A stretch of 64,000 nucleotides of DNA from Pseudohongiella sp. (GTDB lineage Bacteria; Pseudomonadota; Gammaproteobacteria; Pseudomonadales; Pseudohongiellaceae), in assembly GCA_013204155.1 (NCBI GenBank), contig JABMOK010000011.1:1-64000 (forward strand), written 5' to 3'. The translations under genes and the position numbers were made by a program. This document shows, piece by piece, positions 35,469 to 45,031 of this stretch. The notes below the pieces were generated by a model. That model worked only from the letters and a program-made list of their open reading frames with translations. It did not search any database and was not told the origin of the DNA. Position 1 is the first letter of the stretch. The number at the start of each line of letters is the position of its first letter.

Positions 35469-36395
35469 ATGTCATCGAAAATCCTGAGAATCGCCACCCG
35501 TAAAAGTCCTCTCGCTCTGTGGCAGGCCCATTATGTGAGAGACGCCCTGCAGCGGGCGCACAGCGAGCTGAGTGTAGAACTGGTAGCCATGAGCACCCGT
35601 GGCGACAAGATTCTGGATACCCCGCTTGCCAAGGTGGGCGGCAAGGGCCTGTTTGTCAAAGAGTTAGAGCATGCCTTGTTGGAGGATCGGGCCGACATCG
35701 CGGTACATTCCATGAAAGATGTGCCGATGGAATTTCCGCAGGGTTTGGGTCTGGCAATTATTTGCCAGCGGGAAGACCCGGCAGACGCCTTCGTATCCAA
35801 TCAATTCGCCAGTTTTGCCGATTTGCCTCTGCATGCAAAAGTCGGAACCTCCAGCTTCAGGCGCCAATGCCAATTACGCGAATTGCGTCCCGATCTGGTG
35901 ATTGCCGACCTGCGTGGCAATGTGGGAACGCGATTAGGCAAGCTCGATGCAGGGGAATACGATGCCATTATTCTGGCGGCCGCAGGCTTGAAAAGATTGG
36001 AGCTTGGCGATCGCATCAAACAACGGCTGGCATACAGTGAATGCCTGCCAGCGGGAGGCCAGGGTGCAGTCGGAATCGAATGTCGCAGTCAGGATCTGGA
36101 GACACTGAAGCTGATTGATTGCCTGCATCACAATGAGACAGCTGCAGTGGTTGTCGCGGAACGGGCTGTTAATGCGCGCCTGCAGGGGGGTTGTCAGGTG
36201 CCTATCGCCGCTTTTGCGGAATTAGAGGGCGAGGTTCTTCACCTGCGCGCCTTGGTGGGGAATCTGGATGGCAGTCGGATAATTCGAAGTGAGATTCGCG
36301 GTGACGTTCATCAGGCAGAGCAGCTGGGCTTAACAGTGGCTGAAGACTTATTGTCCCAGGGAGCGGAAGAAATTCTTGCTGCTCTGAGGGAATAG
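35469..36395 (+). CDS. hemC: Porphobilinogen deaminase (hydroxymethylbilane synthase)
   Basis: Polymerises four porphobilinogens into hydroxymethylbilane. 308 residues; the dipyrromethane cofactor Cys is C242 in [12 protein letters not shown], and the catalytic Asp is D84 in [18 protein letters not shown] and STRGDKILD form the substrate-binding arginine/lysine region. First of the hemC-hemD-hemX-hemY run, a standard gammaproteobacterial operon. Confidence 0.97.
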   Translation: MSSKILRIATRKSPLALWQAHYVRDALQRAHSELSVELVAMSTRGDKILDTPLAKVGGKGLFVKELEHALLEDRADIAVHSMKDVPMEFPQGLGLAIICQREDPADAFVSNQFASFADLPLHAKVGTSSFRRQCQLRELRPDLVIADLRGNVGTRLGKLDAGEYDAIILAAAGLKRLELGDRIKQRLAYSECLPAGGQGAVGIECRSQDLETLKLIDCLHHNETAAVVVAERAVNARLQGGCQVPIAAFAELEGEVLHLRALVGNLDGSRIIRSEIRGDVHQAEQLGLTVAEDLLSQGAEEILAALRE

Positions 36396-36454
36396 CTTTG
36401 GGTAACACTTGCCTGAGCCGTTGTGGGCTGTAGCCATAAACAAAAGGTCTATCA

Positions 36455-37240
36455 ATGAGTTCTGATTCGCTCACCGGTCTTCATGTGTTAATTACGCGAC
36501 CCACTGAGCAACAGCAAGCGCTGCGGGAATCCATCGAAAGTCATTCGGGCAAGGTTCTGAGTCTGCCGTTGATAGAGATTCAGGCACTGCAACAGGCAGA
36601 TGCCATTCAAGCAATTACTGAGCAGATCCAACAGCTTGGTCATTATCAAATTCTTATCTTTGTCAGCAGTAATGCAGCTAAATTTGCCGGGCGATTAATC
36701 GCTGATTCCTGGCCACAGTTTCCCCCTGGTTTGAGTACGATTGCAGTCGGCCCGGCTACGGCAAAAACACTCAGTCTTCTATTGGATGTGGACATCATCC
36801 AGCCCGGCGACGGAGCGACCAGCGAAGATCTGCTTAAACTGTCTCTGCTCGATGATGTCGGGGGCAAAAAAATAGCGATTGTACGCGCGCAAGGCGGCAG
36901 GGAATTGCTGGCGGAAACATTGCGAGCGAGGGGTGCGCAGGTGGACTATCTGGAAGCCTATCGACGTACGCCGGTTGATTATGATGCGAGCGAATTTTGT
37001 CAGCGGCTAAAGACAGCCGGGGTCAATGTGTTGAGCGTGACAAGCAGTGAGTCGCTGCATAGATTACAAACTATGCTGGCCGATAACAAAGAACAAATGA
37101 GTCTGTTACCATTGCTGGTACCGTCCGAGCGAATCGCTCTGCAAGCCCGGGAAATAGGCTTTGCGAAGGTGGTAAACGCCAATGGTGCTGACCCTGAAAA
37201 TTTTTTGCGAGCACTGGAATTATTGGCCAGCAGCAACTAG
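36455..37240 (+). CDS. hemD: Uroporphyrinogen-III synthase
   Basis: Closes and inverts ring D of hydroxymethylbilane to give uroporphyrinogen III. 261 residues, a poorly conserved family; recognisable are LHVLITRPTEQQQAL, LIFVSSNAAKF, IAVGPATAKTL and VDYLEAYRRTPVD. It follows hemC by about 60 bases. A 16-bp tandem repeat begins right after the stop codon. Confidence 0.93.
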   Translation: MSSDSLTGLHVLITRPTEQQQALRESIESHSGKVLSLPLIEIQALQQADAIQAITEQIQQLGHYQILIFVSSNAAKFAGRLIADSWPQFPPGLSTIAVGPATAKTLSLLLDVDIIQPGDGATSEDLLKLSLLDDVGGKKIAIVRAQGGRELLAETLRARGAQVDYLEAYRRTPVDYDASEFCQRLKTAGVNVLSVTSSESLHRLQTMLADNKEQMSLLPLLVPSERIALQAREIGFAKVVNANGADPENFLRALELLASSN

Positions 37241-37242
37241 CG

Positions 37243-37312
37243 CAGTGTCCTTATGGAACAGTGGCCTTATGGAGCAGTGTCCTTATAGATTAGTATCCTT
37301 ATAGAGCAGTGT
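37243..37312. repeat. 16-bp tandem repeat, four copies plus partial
   Basis: Units 37243-37258, 37259-37274, 37275-37290 and 37291-37306 (consensus CAGTGTCCTTATRGAG-like), then six more bases. It starts two bases after the hemD stop codon and fills most of the hemD-hemX gap inside the operon. Confidence 0.88.
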
Positions 37313-37356
37313 GCTGAATTTGAGCAAGCGGTAGAAAAATAGTTAATAGGCAGACA

Positions 37357-38487
37357 GTGACAGAATCAGCAGAAACACCCAAAATTCTGGAAGAGCTTTC
37401 CAGGAGCAACACGGCCACAGCGGGAAGTCGCTCGAGTCGACAACAGCGAACAGCGCGCCGGCGCATTGTGATTGTAGTTATCCTGTTTCTGCCGGTCGTG
37501 GCCGGTGTTGTTTTTCTGGGCTATCAACAGCTTTCATTGCGATCACAATTAGGTGCATTGCAGCTTGAAAATCAACAGCTCGACCAAACACTGAGCCAGC
37601 AAAATTCGGCGCTACAACAGTTGCGTCAAGATCAACTTGCCATCCCGCAGTCATTAGAAGTTGACGACTCAATTGTACGAGAACTTGAAGTCAGGGTGAA
37701 TCAGGAGTTTAGTCAACTTACTCAGCGGATTTCCGAATTACAGGATCAGCAGTTACAGGATCGGCAGTTACTTGGCGCGGTGCAGTCGGATCAGGAATGG
37801 AAAATACTGGAAGCTGAATACCTGCTCGGCATTGCCAAGCAGAAACTGCAATTGGAAAATGACGTGGATACGGCAGTCGTATTACTGGAGCAAGCAGATC
37901 AGGCTTTGCTTGCCTCGGATAACCGTAATATTTTCGCCGTACGACAAGCAATCGCAAGCGACCTATTGATGTTGAAAAGCGTAGAGACACTGGATCGCGA
38001 GGGGATATATCTACGAGTCGATAATCTTCTAACGCAAATAGATACAATCGATTTAGTCGCTTCGATGCGGCAAAACTTTCAGAGCAGAGCGGATGAAGAA
38101 GCCGAAGCCGTACAATTAAAGAGTGGCACTGCCAGCATCATCGATTCCAGTTTGGAATTTTTGGGTTCAATTTTTGTGTGGCGGAAATGGGATGAGACAC
38201 CGCAGGCCATGTTAGCTCCAGGCCAGGATGCGCTCATTAAGCAAAGCCTGCAGTTGATGCTAGGGCAGGCTCAGCTTGCGCTGTTAATGGCTGACAATAG
38301 TCTTTATCAACAATCGTTGAGCAAGAGCAAGGACTGGATTCAGCGTTATGCCGTAATAGATTCGACCGCAGGCCAAGCTCTCGCGCGCGAGTTAGATCAA
38401 CTCATGGCTATTGATATAGATCCCTCGATGCCTTCTATAAACCAGTCGCTGTCTCTCATTAGTCAACTTGTCGCAAGTGAGCGCTGA
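37357..38487 (+). CDS. hemX: HemX-like membrane protein
   Basis: 376 residues, GTG start. A cytoplasmic basic N-terminus, one membrane helix near 34-55, then a long coiled coil (about 60-135) and a helical periplasmic domain with WKILEAEYLLGIAKQKLQLENDV, typical of HemX. Many databases call it uroporphyrinogen-III methyltransferase, but there is no methyltransferase domain. The role is likely structural in haem synthesis. It sits between hemD and hemY with eight bases to hemY. Confidence 0.92.
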   Translation: MTESAETPKILEELSRSNTATAGSRSSRQQRTARRRIVIVVILFLPVVAGVVFLGYQQLSLRSQLGALQLENQQLDQTLSQQNSALQQLRQDQLAIPQSLEVDDSIVRELEVRVNQEFSQLTQRISELQDQQLQDRQLLGAVQSDQEWKILEAEYLLGIAKQKLQLENDVDTAVVLLEQADQALLASDNRNIFAVRQAIASDLLMLKSVETLDREGIYLRVDNLLTQIDTIDLVASMRQNFQSRADEEAEAVQLKSGTASIIDSSLEFLGSIFVWRKWDETPQAMLAPGQDALIKQSLQLMLGQAQLALLMADNSLYQQSLSKSKDWIQRYAVIDSTAGQALARELDQLMAIDIDPSMPSINQSLSLISQLVASER

Positions 38488-38495
38488 AGCCGCTT

Positions 38496-39758
38496 ATGAT
38501 CAAGCTTTATATATTTAGTCTTCTGGTCATTGTTCTGGCGCTTCTGGTAAGCCTGTATCTGGGTTTTCCCGCCGATCCCGGTTATCTGCTGATCGCCTTT
38601 GGAAGTTATACATTCGAAACCAGTTTGTTCGCATTGCTTATTGCTCTCGCCCTGATCTACTTGCTGGTTAAATTTCTGCTGATTATTTTCCACTGGGCAA
38701 ACCCCTGGCAACTGGTTCGCGCTGGCCGCAGATTCAATCGATATCGAAAAGCGAAGGCGCGCAGTAATACCATAGAAGGGCTATTGTATTTTACTCGAGG
38801 AAACTGGAATTCCAGTTATAGGTTACTTATAAGCAGCGTGAATGACGCAGACGCCAGTGTTATAAACTATCTTGCCGCCGCCTATGCTGCTTATCAGCAA
38901 GATGATGAAAATTCATGGGTAAAATGTCTGGAAAAAGCCGAACAGGAATATCCTGCGGCACGATCCACGATAAATTCTCTGAGGGCACAACTTCTATTCA
39001 AGTCAGATCAATTAGAACAATGCGTAGCTGTTTTGCAACAATTGAAAACCAGCTCGCTCAATGATTCTTCCCTATTGCAGTTATTGAAGGAGGTCTATTT
39101 AAAACTTGAAGACTGGGAGCAGATGGAAAAGTTGCTCCCGAGCCTGGAGAAAAATAAAGTAGTCGATGACAATGAATTGGAGCGGATTCGTATACGAGTG
39201 TTTATGGAGAAACTCTATGGAGCATCTAACATTGATGGTGGCAGCTCTGATGCCGATGAGGCGATAAGTCAGCTTGCCAAATTATGGAAGAAGGCGCCAG
39301 CAAATTACAGGAAAGATGAAAGGGTTGTAAAACACTATTCAGAAATATTATTTAAGTTCGATCAAAAAGAAGCTGCCGCCAAGTCTATCGAATCAGCTCT
39401 GGAAAAGAGCTGGAGCGACTCTTTGATAATCCATTATGGTGAACTTGATTTTGGCAGTAGCCAAAAGCAACTTCATCAGGCGGGGAACTGGTTAAAGGCC
39501 AGGCCCGGAAATGCGAAACTATTACTCACTTTAGGTCGGCTATCTCTGCGCAGTGAATTGTGGGGCCAGGCCAGTGAATATTTTCAAGCGAGCATACAGG
39601 CTGCTCCGTCGGCAGATGCCTATGGCGAGCTTGGTCGCTTGCTAAAAAGTCTTGGAAAAACAGCAGAGGCCGAAGAGAATCAGCAAAAATTTATTGCCTT
39701 ATTGGGGGCAGAGTTGCCAGAGCTGCCTCTGCCATCGATAACTGACAAAAATCTATAA
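38496..39758 (+). CDS. hemY: HemY-like protein (TPR membrane protein)
   Basis: 420 residues with two N-terminal membrane helices (about 4-22 and 39-62), the FHWANPWQLVRAGRRF-type HemY_N block, and a C-terminal domain of TPR-like helical repeats. This is the gammaproteobacterial HemY, unrelated to the protoporphyrinogen oxidase of the same name in Bacillus. Last gene of the hem operon; a candidate terminator follows. Confidence 0.92.
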   Translation: MIKLYIFSLLVIVLALLVSLYLGFPADPGYLLIAFGSYTFETSLFALLIALALIYLLVKFLLIIFHWANPWQLVRAGRRFNRYRKAKARSNTIEGLLYFTRGNWNSSYRLLISSVNDADASVINYLAAAYAAYQQDDENSWVKCLEKAEQEYPAARSTINSLRAQLLFKSDQLEQCVAVLQQLKTSSLNDSSLLQLLKEVYLKLEDWEQMEKLLPSLEKNKVVDDNELERIRIRVFMEKLYGASNIDGGSSDADEAISQLAKLWKKAPANYRKDERVVKHYSEILFKFDQKEAAAKSIESALEKSWSDSLIIHYGELDFGSSQKQLHQAGNWLKARPGNAKLLLTLGRLSLRSELWGQASEYFQASIQAAPSADAYGELGRLLKSLGKTAEAEENQQKFIALLGAELPELPLPSITDKNL

Positions 39759-39774
39759 TTGGGCAGGGATCGCC

Positions 39775-39801
39775 GCGCAAAAAGCTGCGCCACTATTTTT
39801 T
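39775..39801 (+). terminator. Candidate intrinsic terminator after hemY
   Basis: A short GC stem, GCGCA/TGCGC (39775-39779 with 39786-39790) with a six-base loop, is followed by CACTA and a run of six T. The stem is short, but location right after the hem operon and before the convergent ubiD supports it. Confidence 0.4.
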
Positions 39802-39817
39802 CAGTAACCAGTTCTGC

Positions 39818-41296
39818 TTAGTCATCAGCCTGATCGATACCAAGCTCTTGCCATATTTCATCGACTCGATTCTTGACTTCTTCGCTCATGCTGATTGTGG
39901 ACCCCCATCGACGCTGGGTCTCTCCCTCAATTTTATTGGTTGCATCCAGGCCCATCTTTGAGCCCAGGCCAGATACCGGAGAGGCAAAGTCCAGATAGTC
40001 TATTGGTGTGTTCTCGATAAGCACCGTGTCGCGAGACGGATCCATGCGTGTAGTGATGGCCCAGATCACATCATCCCACTTGCGGATGTCAACATCGTCA
40101 TCTACAACAATAACAAATTTCGTGTACATGAATTGGCGAAGGAAAGACCAAACTCCCATCATTACTCGTTTGGCATGACCGGGATATTGTTTCTTCATAC
40201 TGACTACGGCAAGCCGGTAGGAGCAGCCTTCGGGAGGTAAGTAGAAATCTACAATTTCCGGAAATTGTTTTTGTAATAAGGGTACAAATACTTCATTCAG
40301 TGCAACACCCAGCATTGCCGGTTCATCTGGCGGCCTGCCGGTATAAGTACTGTGATAAATTGGATCTTTGCGATGAGTGATGCAGGTGACGGTGAATACT
40401 GGAAATTTTTCGACTTCGTTATAGTAGCCAGTATGATCCCCATAAGGGCCTTCCTCAGCCATTTCGCCGGGTTCGATAACACCTTCCAAAACAATTTCGG
40501 CGCTGGCCGGAACTTGTAAATCATTCGTGAGTGATTTAACCACGTCAGTTTTGCTTCCGCGTAACAATCCGGCGAATGCGTATTCAGAAAGGGTATCCGG
40601 TATTGGGGTTACTGTAGCCAGAATAGTTGCCGGGTCTGCTCCTATTGCAATGGAAACAGGAAAGGCCTCTCCCGGGTGTTTCTGCTGCCATTCTCTGAAA
40701 TCCAGCGCGCCACCTCGATGAGACAGCCAGCGCATAATCAGCTTGTTGGGCCCCAGTAGTTGCATGCGATAGATGCCGAGGTTCTGCCGTTCTTTTTCAG
40801 GTCCTCTGGTAATGACCAGGGGCCAGGTTACTAGGGGTGCAACGTCGCCAGGCCAGCAGGTTTGAATAGGCAGAAAAGACAGATCGACATCGTCCCCTTG
40901 AAGAACTACCTCCTGACAGGGAGCCGATTTCTTCACATTGGGTGAAATATTCAGTACACTTTTATAGCTGGGAAGAGATTGCCACAAGTCTTTCCAGCCA
41001 GTGGGCGGAGTGGGTTCTTTCAAGAATGCCAATAGGTTGCCGACGTCACGCAGGCCGGAAATATCTTCCTGACCCATGGCCAGAGCAATGCGTCGGGTAT
41101 TGCCGAATAGATTTGCCAGCAGAGGAATTTTCGATCCCTTCGGGTTTTCAAACAGCAGGGCGGGACCGTTGCTGCGCAAGGTGCGATCGCTAATCTCGGT
41201 TACTTCCAGATACGGATCGACTTCAGTCTGGATACGCTTAAGCTCACCCTCTTTCTCGAGTAAATCGATGAAGTCTCGCAAATCTTTAAATGACAT
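39818..41296 (-). CDS. ubiD: 4-hydroxy-3-polyprenylbenzoate decarboxylase
   Basis: 492 residues, family length. Decarboxylates polyprenyl-hydroxybenzoate in ubiquinone synthesis using prenylated FMN made by UbiX. Diagnostic blocks: [19 protein letters not shown] at the N-terminus, the prFMN-binding region [19 protein letters not shown], catalytic [13 protein letters not shown] with the E-R-E-type acidic residues, and [17 protein letters not shown]. Downstream of rho by 61 bases, as in related genomes. Confidence 0.95.
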   Translation of the reverse strand: MSFKDLRDFIDLLEKEGELKRIQTEVDPYLEVTEISDRTLRSNGPALLFENPKGSKIPLLANLFGNTRRIALAMGQEDISGLRDVGNLLAFLKEPTPPTGWKDLWQSLPSYKSVLNISPNVKKSAPCQEVVLQGDDVDLSFLPIQTCWPGDVAPLVTWPLVITRGPEKERQNLGIYRMQLLGPNKLIMRWLSHRGGALDFREWQQKHPGEAFPVSIAIGADPATILATVTPIPDTLSEYAFAGLLRGSKTDVVKSLTNDLQVPASAEIVLEGVIEPGEMAEEGPYGDHTGYYNEVEKFPVFTVTCITHRKDPIYHSTYTGRPPDEPAMLGVALNEVFVPLLQKQFPEIVDFYLPPEGCSYRLAVVSMKKQYPGHAKRVMMGVWSFLRQFMYTKFVIVVDDDVDIRKWDDVIWAITTRMDPSRDTVLIENTPIDYLDFASPVSGLGSKMGLDATNKIEGETQRRWGSTISMSEEVKNRVDEIWQELGIDQADD

Positions 41297-41357
41297 AAAT
41301 CGCTTTCTGCTTGCTTGGCGCGTAGGGAGAAAACAGGAATCGCTTAGCGCATGTACA

Positions 41358-42617
41358 CTATTTGCGCTTCATCGAGGCAAAGAATTCCTCATTGGTTTTG
41401 GATTCTTTTAACTTGTCCAGAATAAATTCTGTGGCTGCAACATCTTCCATGGAGCTTAGCAATTTTCGCAGAATCCACATGCGTTGTAATTCGTCTTCGG
41501 AAGTCAGTAATTCCTCTCTGCGTGTTCCGGAGCGGCGCACGTTAATGGCGGGATAAATGCGCTTCTCTGCAATCTTTCGATCCAGGTGTAACTCCATGTT
41601 ACCCGTGCCCTTAAATTCTTCGTAGATTACCTCGTCCATCTTTGAGCCGGTCTCGATAAGCGCAGTCGCGATAATAGTCAGACTGCCGCCCTCTTCAAGA
41701 TTACGTGCTGCACCGAAGAAGCGCTTCGGGCGCTCGAGTGCATGGGCATCGACACCGCCAGTCAATACTTTGCCTGATGATGGAATAATTGTGTTGTAGG
41801 CTCGCGCCAAACGGGTGATGGAGTCGAGCAGGATAATCACGTCTTCTTTGTGTTCTACCAGACGTTTGGCTTTCTCAATAACCATCTCCGCAACCTGAAC
41901 GTGTCTTGATGGTGGTTCATCGAAAGTGCTCGCTACGACTTCGCCTCTTACCGAGCGCTGCATCTCGGTTACTTCTTCGGGCCGTTCATCGATCAGCAAG
42001 ACAATGAGCCGACACTCGGGATTATTTTTAGCAATCGATTGGGCCATATTTTGCAGGATAAGGGTTTTACCCGCCTTGGGTGGTGAAACAATCAGGCCGC
42101 GTTGTCCCTTTCCGATCGGAGCTGACAGGTCGATAACCCTGGCGCTAAGATCTTCTGTGCTGCCATTACCAACTTCCAGGATTAATCGTTCATCTGGAAA
42201 TAGAGGGGTCAGGTTTTCAAACAGGATTTTATTCTTCGAATCTTCGGGGCTGCTGAAGTTGATTTCATGAATTTTCAGCAGTGCGAAATAGCGTTCGCCG
42301 TCTTTTGGGGGGCGAATCTTGCCGGAGACGGTATCGCCTGTGCGTAAATTGAAACGCCGAATCTGACTGGGTGATACGTAAATATCATCGGGGCCAGCTA
42401 AATAGGAAGAGTCCGCAGATCGCAAGAAGCCGAAACCATCTTGCAATATTTCCAGCACCCCGTCGCCGCTAATGTCTTCCCCGCTCTTGGCGTGTTTTTT
42501 TAGAATGGCGAAAATAATGTCTTGTTTGCGCGTGCGTGAGACATTGTCCAATCCCATTTCGTGGGCTGTTGCCAGTAATTCGGTGATTGGTTTTTGCTTG
42601 AGGTCGGTTAGATTCAT
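41358..42617 (-). CDS. rho: Transcription termination factor Rho
   Basis: Hexameric RNA helicase that ends transcription at C-rich sites. 419 residues: N-terminal helix bundle, cold-shock RNA-binding fold with RNP1 GFGFLR at 61-66, P-loop SPPKAGKTL at 178-186, Walker [14 protein letters not shown], and the secondary RNA-binding Q/R loop regions. The leader upstream is long and G-poor, consistent with autogenous control known for rho. Confidence 0.97.
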   Translation of the reverse strand: MNLTDLKQKPITELLATAHEMGLDNVSRTRKQDIIFAILKKHAKSGEDISGDGVLEILQDGFGFLRSADSSYLAGPDDIYVSPSQIRRFNLRTGDTVSGKIRPPKDGERYFALLKIHEINFSSPEDSKNKILFENLTPLFPDERLILEVGNGSTEDLSARVIDLSAPIGKGQRGLIVSPPKAGKTLILQNMAQSIAKNNPECRLIVLLIDERPEEVTEMQRSVRGEVVASTFDEPPSRHVQVAEMVIEKAKRLVEHKEDVIILLDSITRLARAYNTIIPSSGKVLTGGVDAHALERPKRFFGAARNLEEGGSLTIIATALIETGSKMDEVIYEEFKGTGNMELHLDRKIAEKRIYPAINVRRSGTRREELLTSEDELQRMWILRKLLSSMEDVAATEFILDKLKESKTNEEFFASMKRK

Positions 42618-42709
42618 GTTGTGGGGTCTTCTTGTATGATTAGGATAGTTTAGAGTTGGATAGCTAGGGCTAAGCCGCCTAAACCATTATTGGCATGCAC
42701 ATTTAAGTG

Positions 42710-42790
42710 ACATAGATTAATTTTGTGAAATTTTAGGGATTGGTTTTTGGGTTAGAATTTTTTAGGTCTTATTTTTTGGATATTATGTGT
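42710..42790 (-). promoter_or_regulatory. Candidate rut-like region in the rho leader
   Basis: Read on the minus strand this stretch has runs such as CTAACCCAAAAACCAATCCC with only two or three G in about 80 bases, the C-over-G bias of Rho utilisation sites. It lies about 95-170 bases before the rho ATG. Autogenous attenuation of rho through its leader is established in E. coli; the exact site here is inferred. Confidence 0.45.
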
Positions 42791-43154
42791 ATTGGGGAGT
42801 AGTAATTCGATGAAACTAATTATCGATATGCTTATGTCGTACCAAGCGCGGGATTAAAAGTACTCAGCGCTCTTTCTTTCTATATCGGTAATTAACTTAG
42901 GGACTGTAGCTTTTTTGAAAACTTGCCCAACGATTTCTGCAATATAGACCTACTCGACTCTTGTGTCTAGAAAAATATGACCAGAAAAATGTCTGGACTG
43001 ATATTGGAATTCTTATTTACTAATTAGGTTAGATTCAGAAGGTCAGGCAAGCGGCCCGCTAGTCGAAGGGAATTCGTAGAATAATTTGAATTGCTTTCTT
43101 GTTCGACTATCTCGGCTTCTACCGGGGTCAATCGACCTGAATCTCGCACATCCT

Positions 43155-43184
43155 GTGGTGTCTCAAGGATAAATGAGACACCAC
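43155..43184 (-). terminator. Perfect hairpin downstream of trxA
   Basis: GTGGTGTCTCA at 43155-43165 pairs perfectly with 43174-43184 across an 8-base loop, 13 bases beyond the trxA stop codon. There is no T-run on the minus strand after the stem, so it may protect the 3' end of the mRNA or stall polymerase rather than act as a classical intrinsic terminator. Confidence 0.45.
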
Positions 43185-43196
43185 ATTAGACGCAAT

Positions 43197-43523
43197 TTAG
43201 ATCACGCTGTCAATAAAAGCGGACAGTTGGGACTTCGAGAGCGCGCCAACTTTTGTTCCTGCCAGGTCACCATTGTTAAAAATCAGCAGGGTTGGGATGC
43301 CTCGAATGCCATATTTTGGGGCAGTATCGGTATTGGCATCGACATCCATCTTGCAAATCTTCAGTTTGCCGTCGTATTCGCCTGCCAGTTCTTCCAGTAC
43401 CGGTGCAATCATCTTGCAGGGACCACACCATTCAGCCCAGAAATCCACCAGTACGGGGCCTTCGGCCTGTAATACATCTTGTTCAAAACTACTATCAGAG
43501 ATGTGAACGATATTGCCGCTCAT
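43197..43523 (-). CDS. trxA: Thioredoxin 1
   Basis: 108-residue thioredoxin with active site W-C33-G-P-C36-K in [14 protein letters not shown] and cis-Pro in RGIPTLLIF. Reduces protein disulfides in the cytosol with electrons from thioredoxin reductase. Upstream of rho on the same strand, the standard trxA-rho order, but with an unusually long gap of about 580 bases. Confidence 0.96.
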   Translation of the reverse strand: MSGNIVHISDSSFEQDVLQAEGPVLVDFWAEWCGPCKMIAPVLEELAGEYDGKLKICKMDVDANTDTAPKYGIRGIPTLLIFNNGDLAGTKVGALSKSQLSAFIDSVI

Positions 43524-43671
43524 GTGTTTTTTCCTTCTATTAGCACGGTTTGCTTGGTAAATGAGAATCTGTCTTCGAAGTGAAGTGCTCGATTACGTTA
43601 ATAATGCCTATGATAAGGCCAAATATTCAGGTTTCAAGTGGCAAAAGCTATTCACTCACAGTTTGTCGCTG

Positions 43672-43690
43672 CGGCCTGACTATCAGGCCG
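43672..43690. other. Eight-bp perfect stem-loop between hemB and trxA
   Basis: CGGCCTGA and TCAGGCCG separated by CTA form a compact hairpin. No T-run follows on either strand. The surrounding region (43524-43802) has no gene; this hairpin and the 10-bp repeat are all that stand out. Confidence 0.5.
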
Positions 43691-43730
43691 TTACAGGCTT
43701 GTCACTGCGGCAAAGGGTCTGTATCGACAA

Positions 43731-43790
43731 TTACTTTGGTCTACTTTGGTCTACTTTGGTCTACTTTGGTCTACTTTGGTCTACTTCCGT
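43731..43790. repeat. 10-bp tandem repeat, five copies plus variants
   Basis: TTACTTTGGT at 43731-43740, then CTACTTTGGT four times (43741-43780) and CTACTTCCGT (43781-43790), trailing into TTACTTCGG-like copies that run to the hemB stop codon at 43803. The period equals about one helical turn. Confidence 0.93.
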
Positions 43791-43802
43791 CTTACTTCGG
43801 TC

Positions 43803-44831
<1,029 letters not shown>

Positions 44832-45031
44832 TTATGCTATATAAGGGCTTAGTTTAATTTTTTTTAGAATTCAGCCAAATTTAACTATCTGACTAATTCT
44901 ATCTCGTTAAGCAATTGCAACTGGTTTATAGCATATCGAATTAGCTTGGCAAGGATTATATTCCAGATTCAAGCGTGCGTCTTTATACCTGGCGCACTCC
45001 GTTTATGAGCAATACTGAAGGATTTGAGCGC

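Larger units (their letters stand above)
42618..43196. other. Long rho leader and trxA 3' flank, no gene
   Basis: No supported coding region in 579 bases. Near rho (about 42710-42790) the minus-strand transcript would be A/C-rich and nearly without G; near trxA there is a perfect hairpin. The rest shows nothing recognisable. Confidence 0.6.

Noticed and set aside
35519-36040. 173-codon open frame inside hemC in the +2 register
   Set aside because: It is a shadow of hemC: hemC has the conserved cofactor Cys and full family similarity, while this frame has Cys/Arg-rich sequence and no ribosome-binding site.
37357-38487. hemX as uroporphyrinogen-III C-methyltransferase
   Set aside because: No SAM-binding methyltransferase domain is present; the protein is a membrane-anchored coiled coil.
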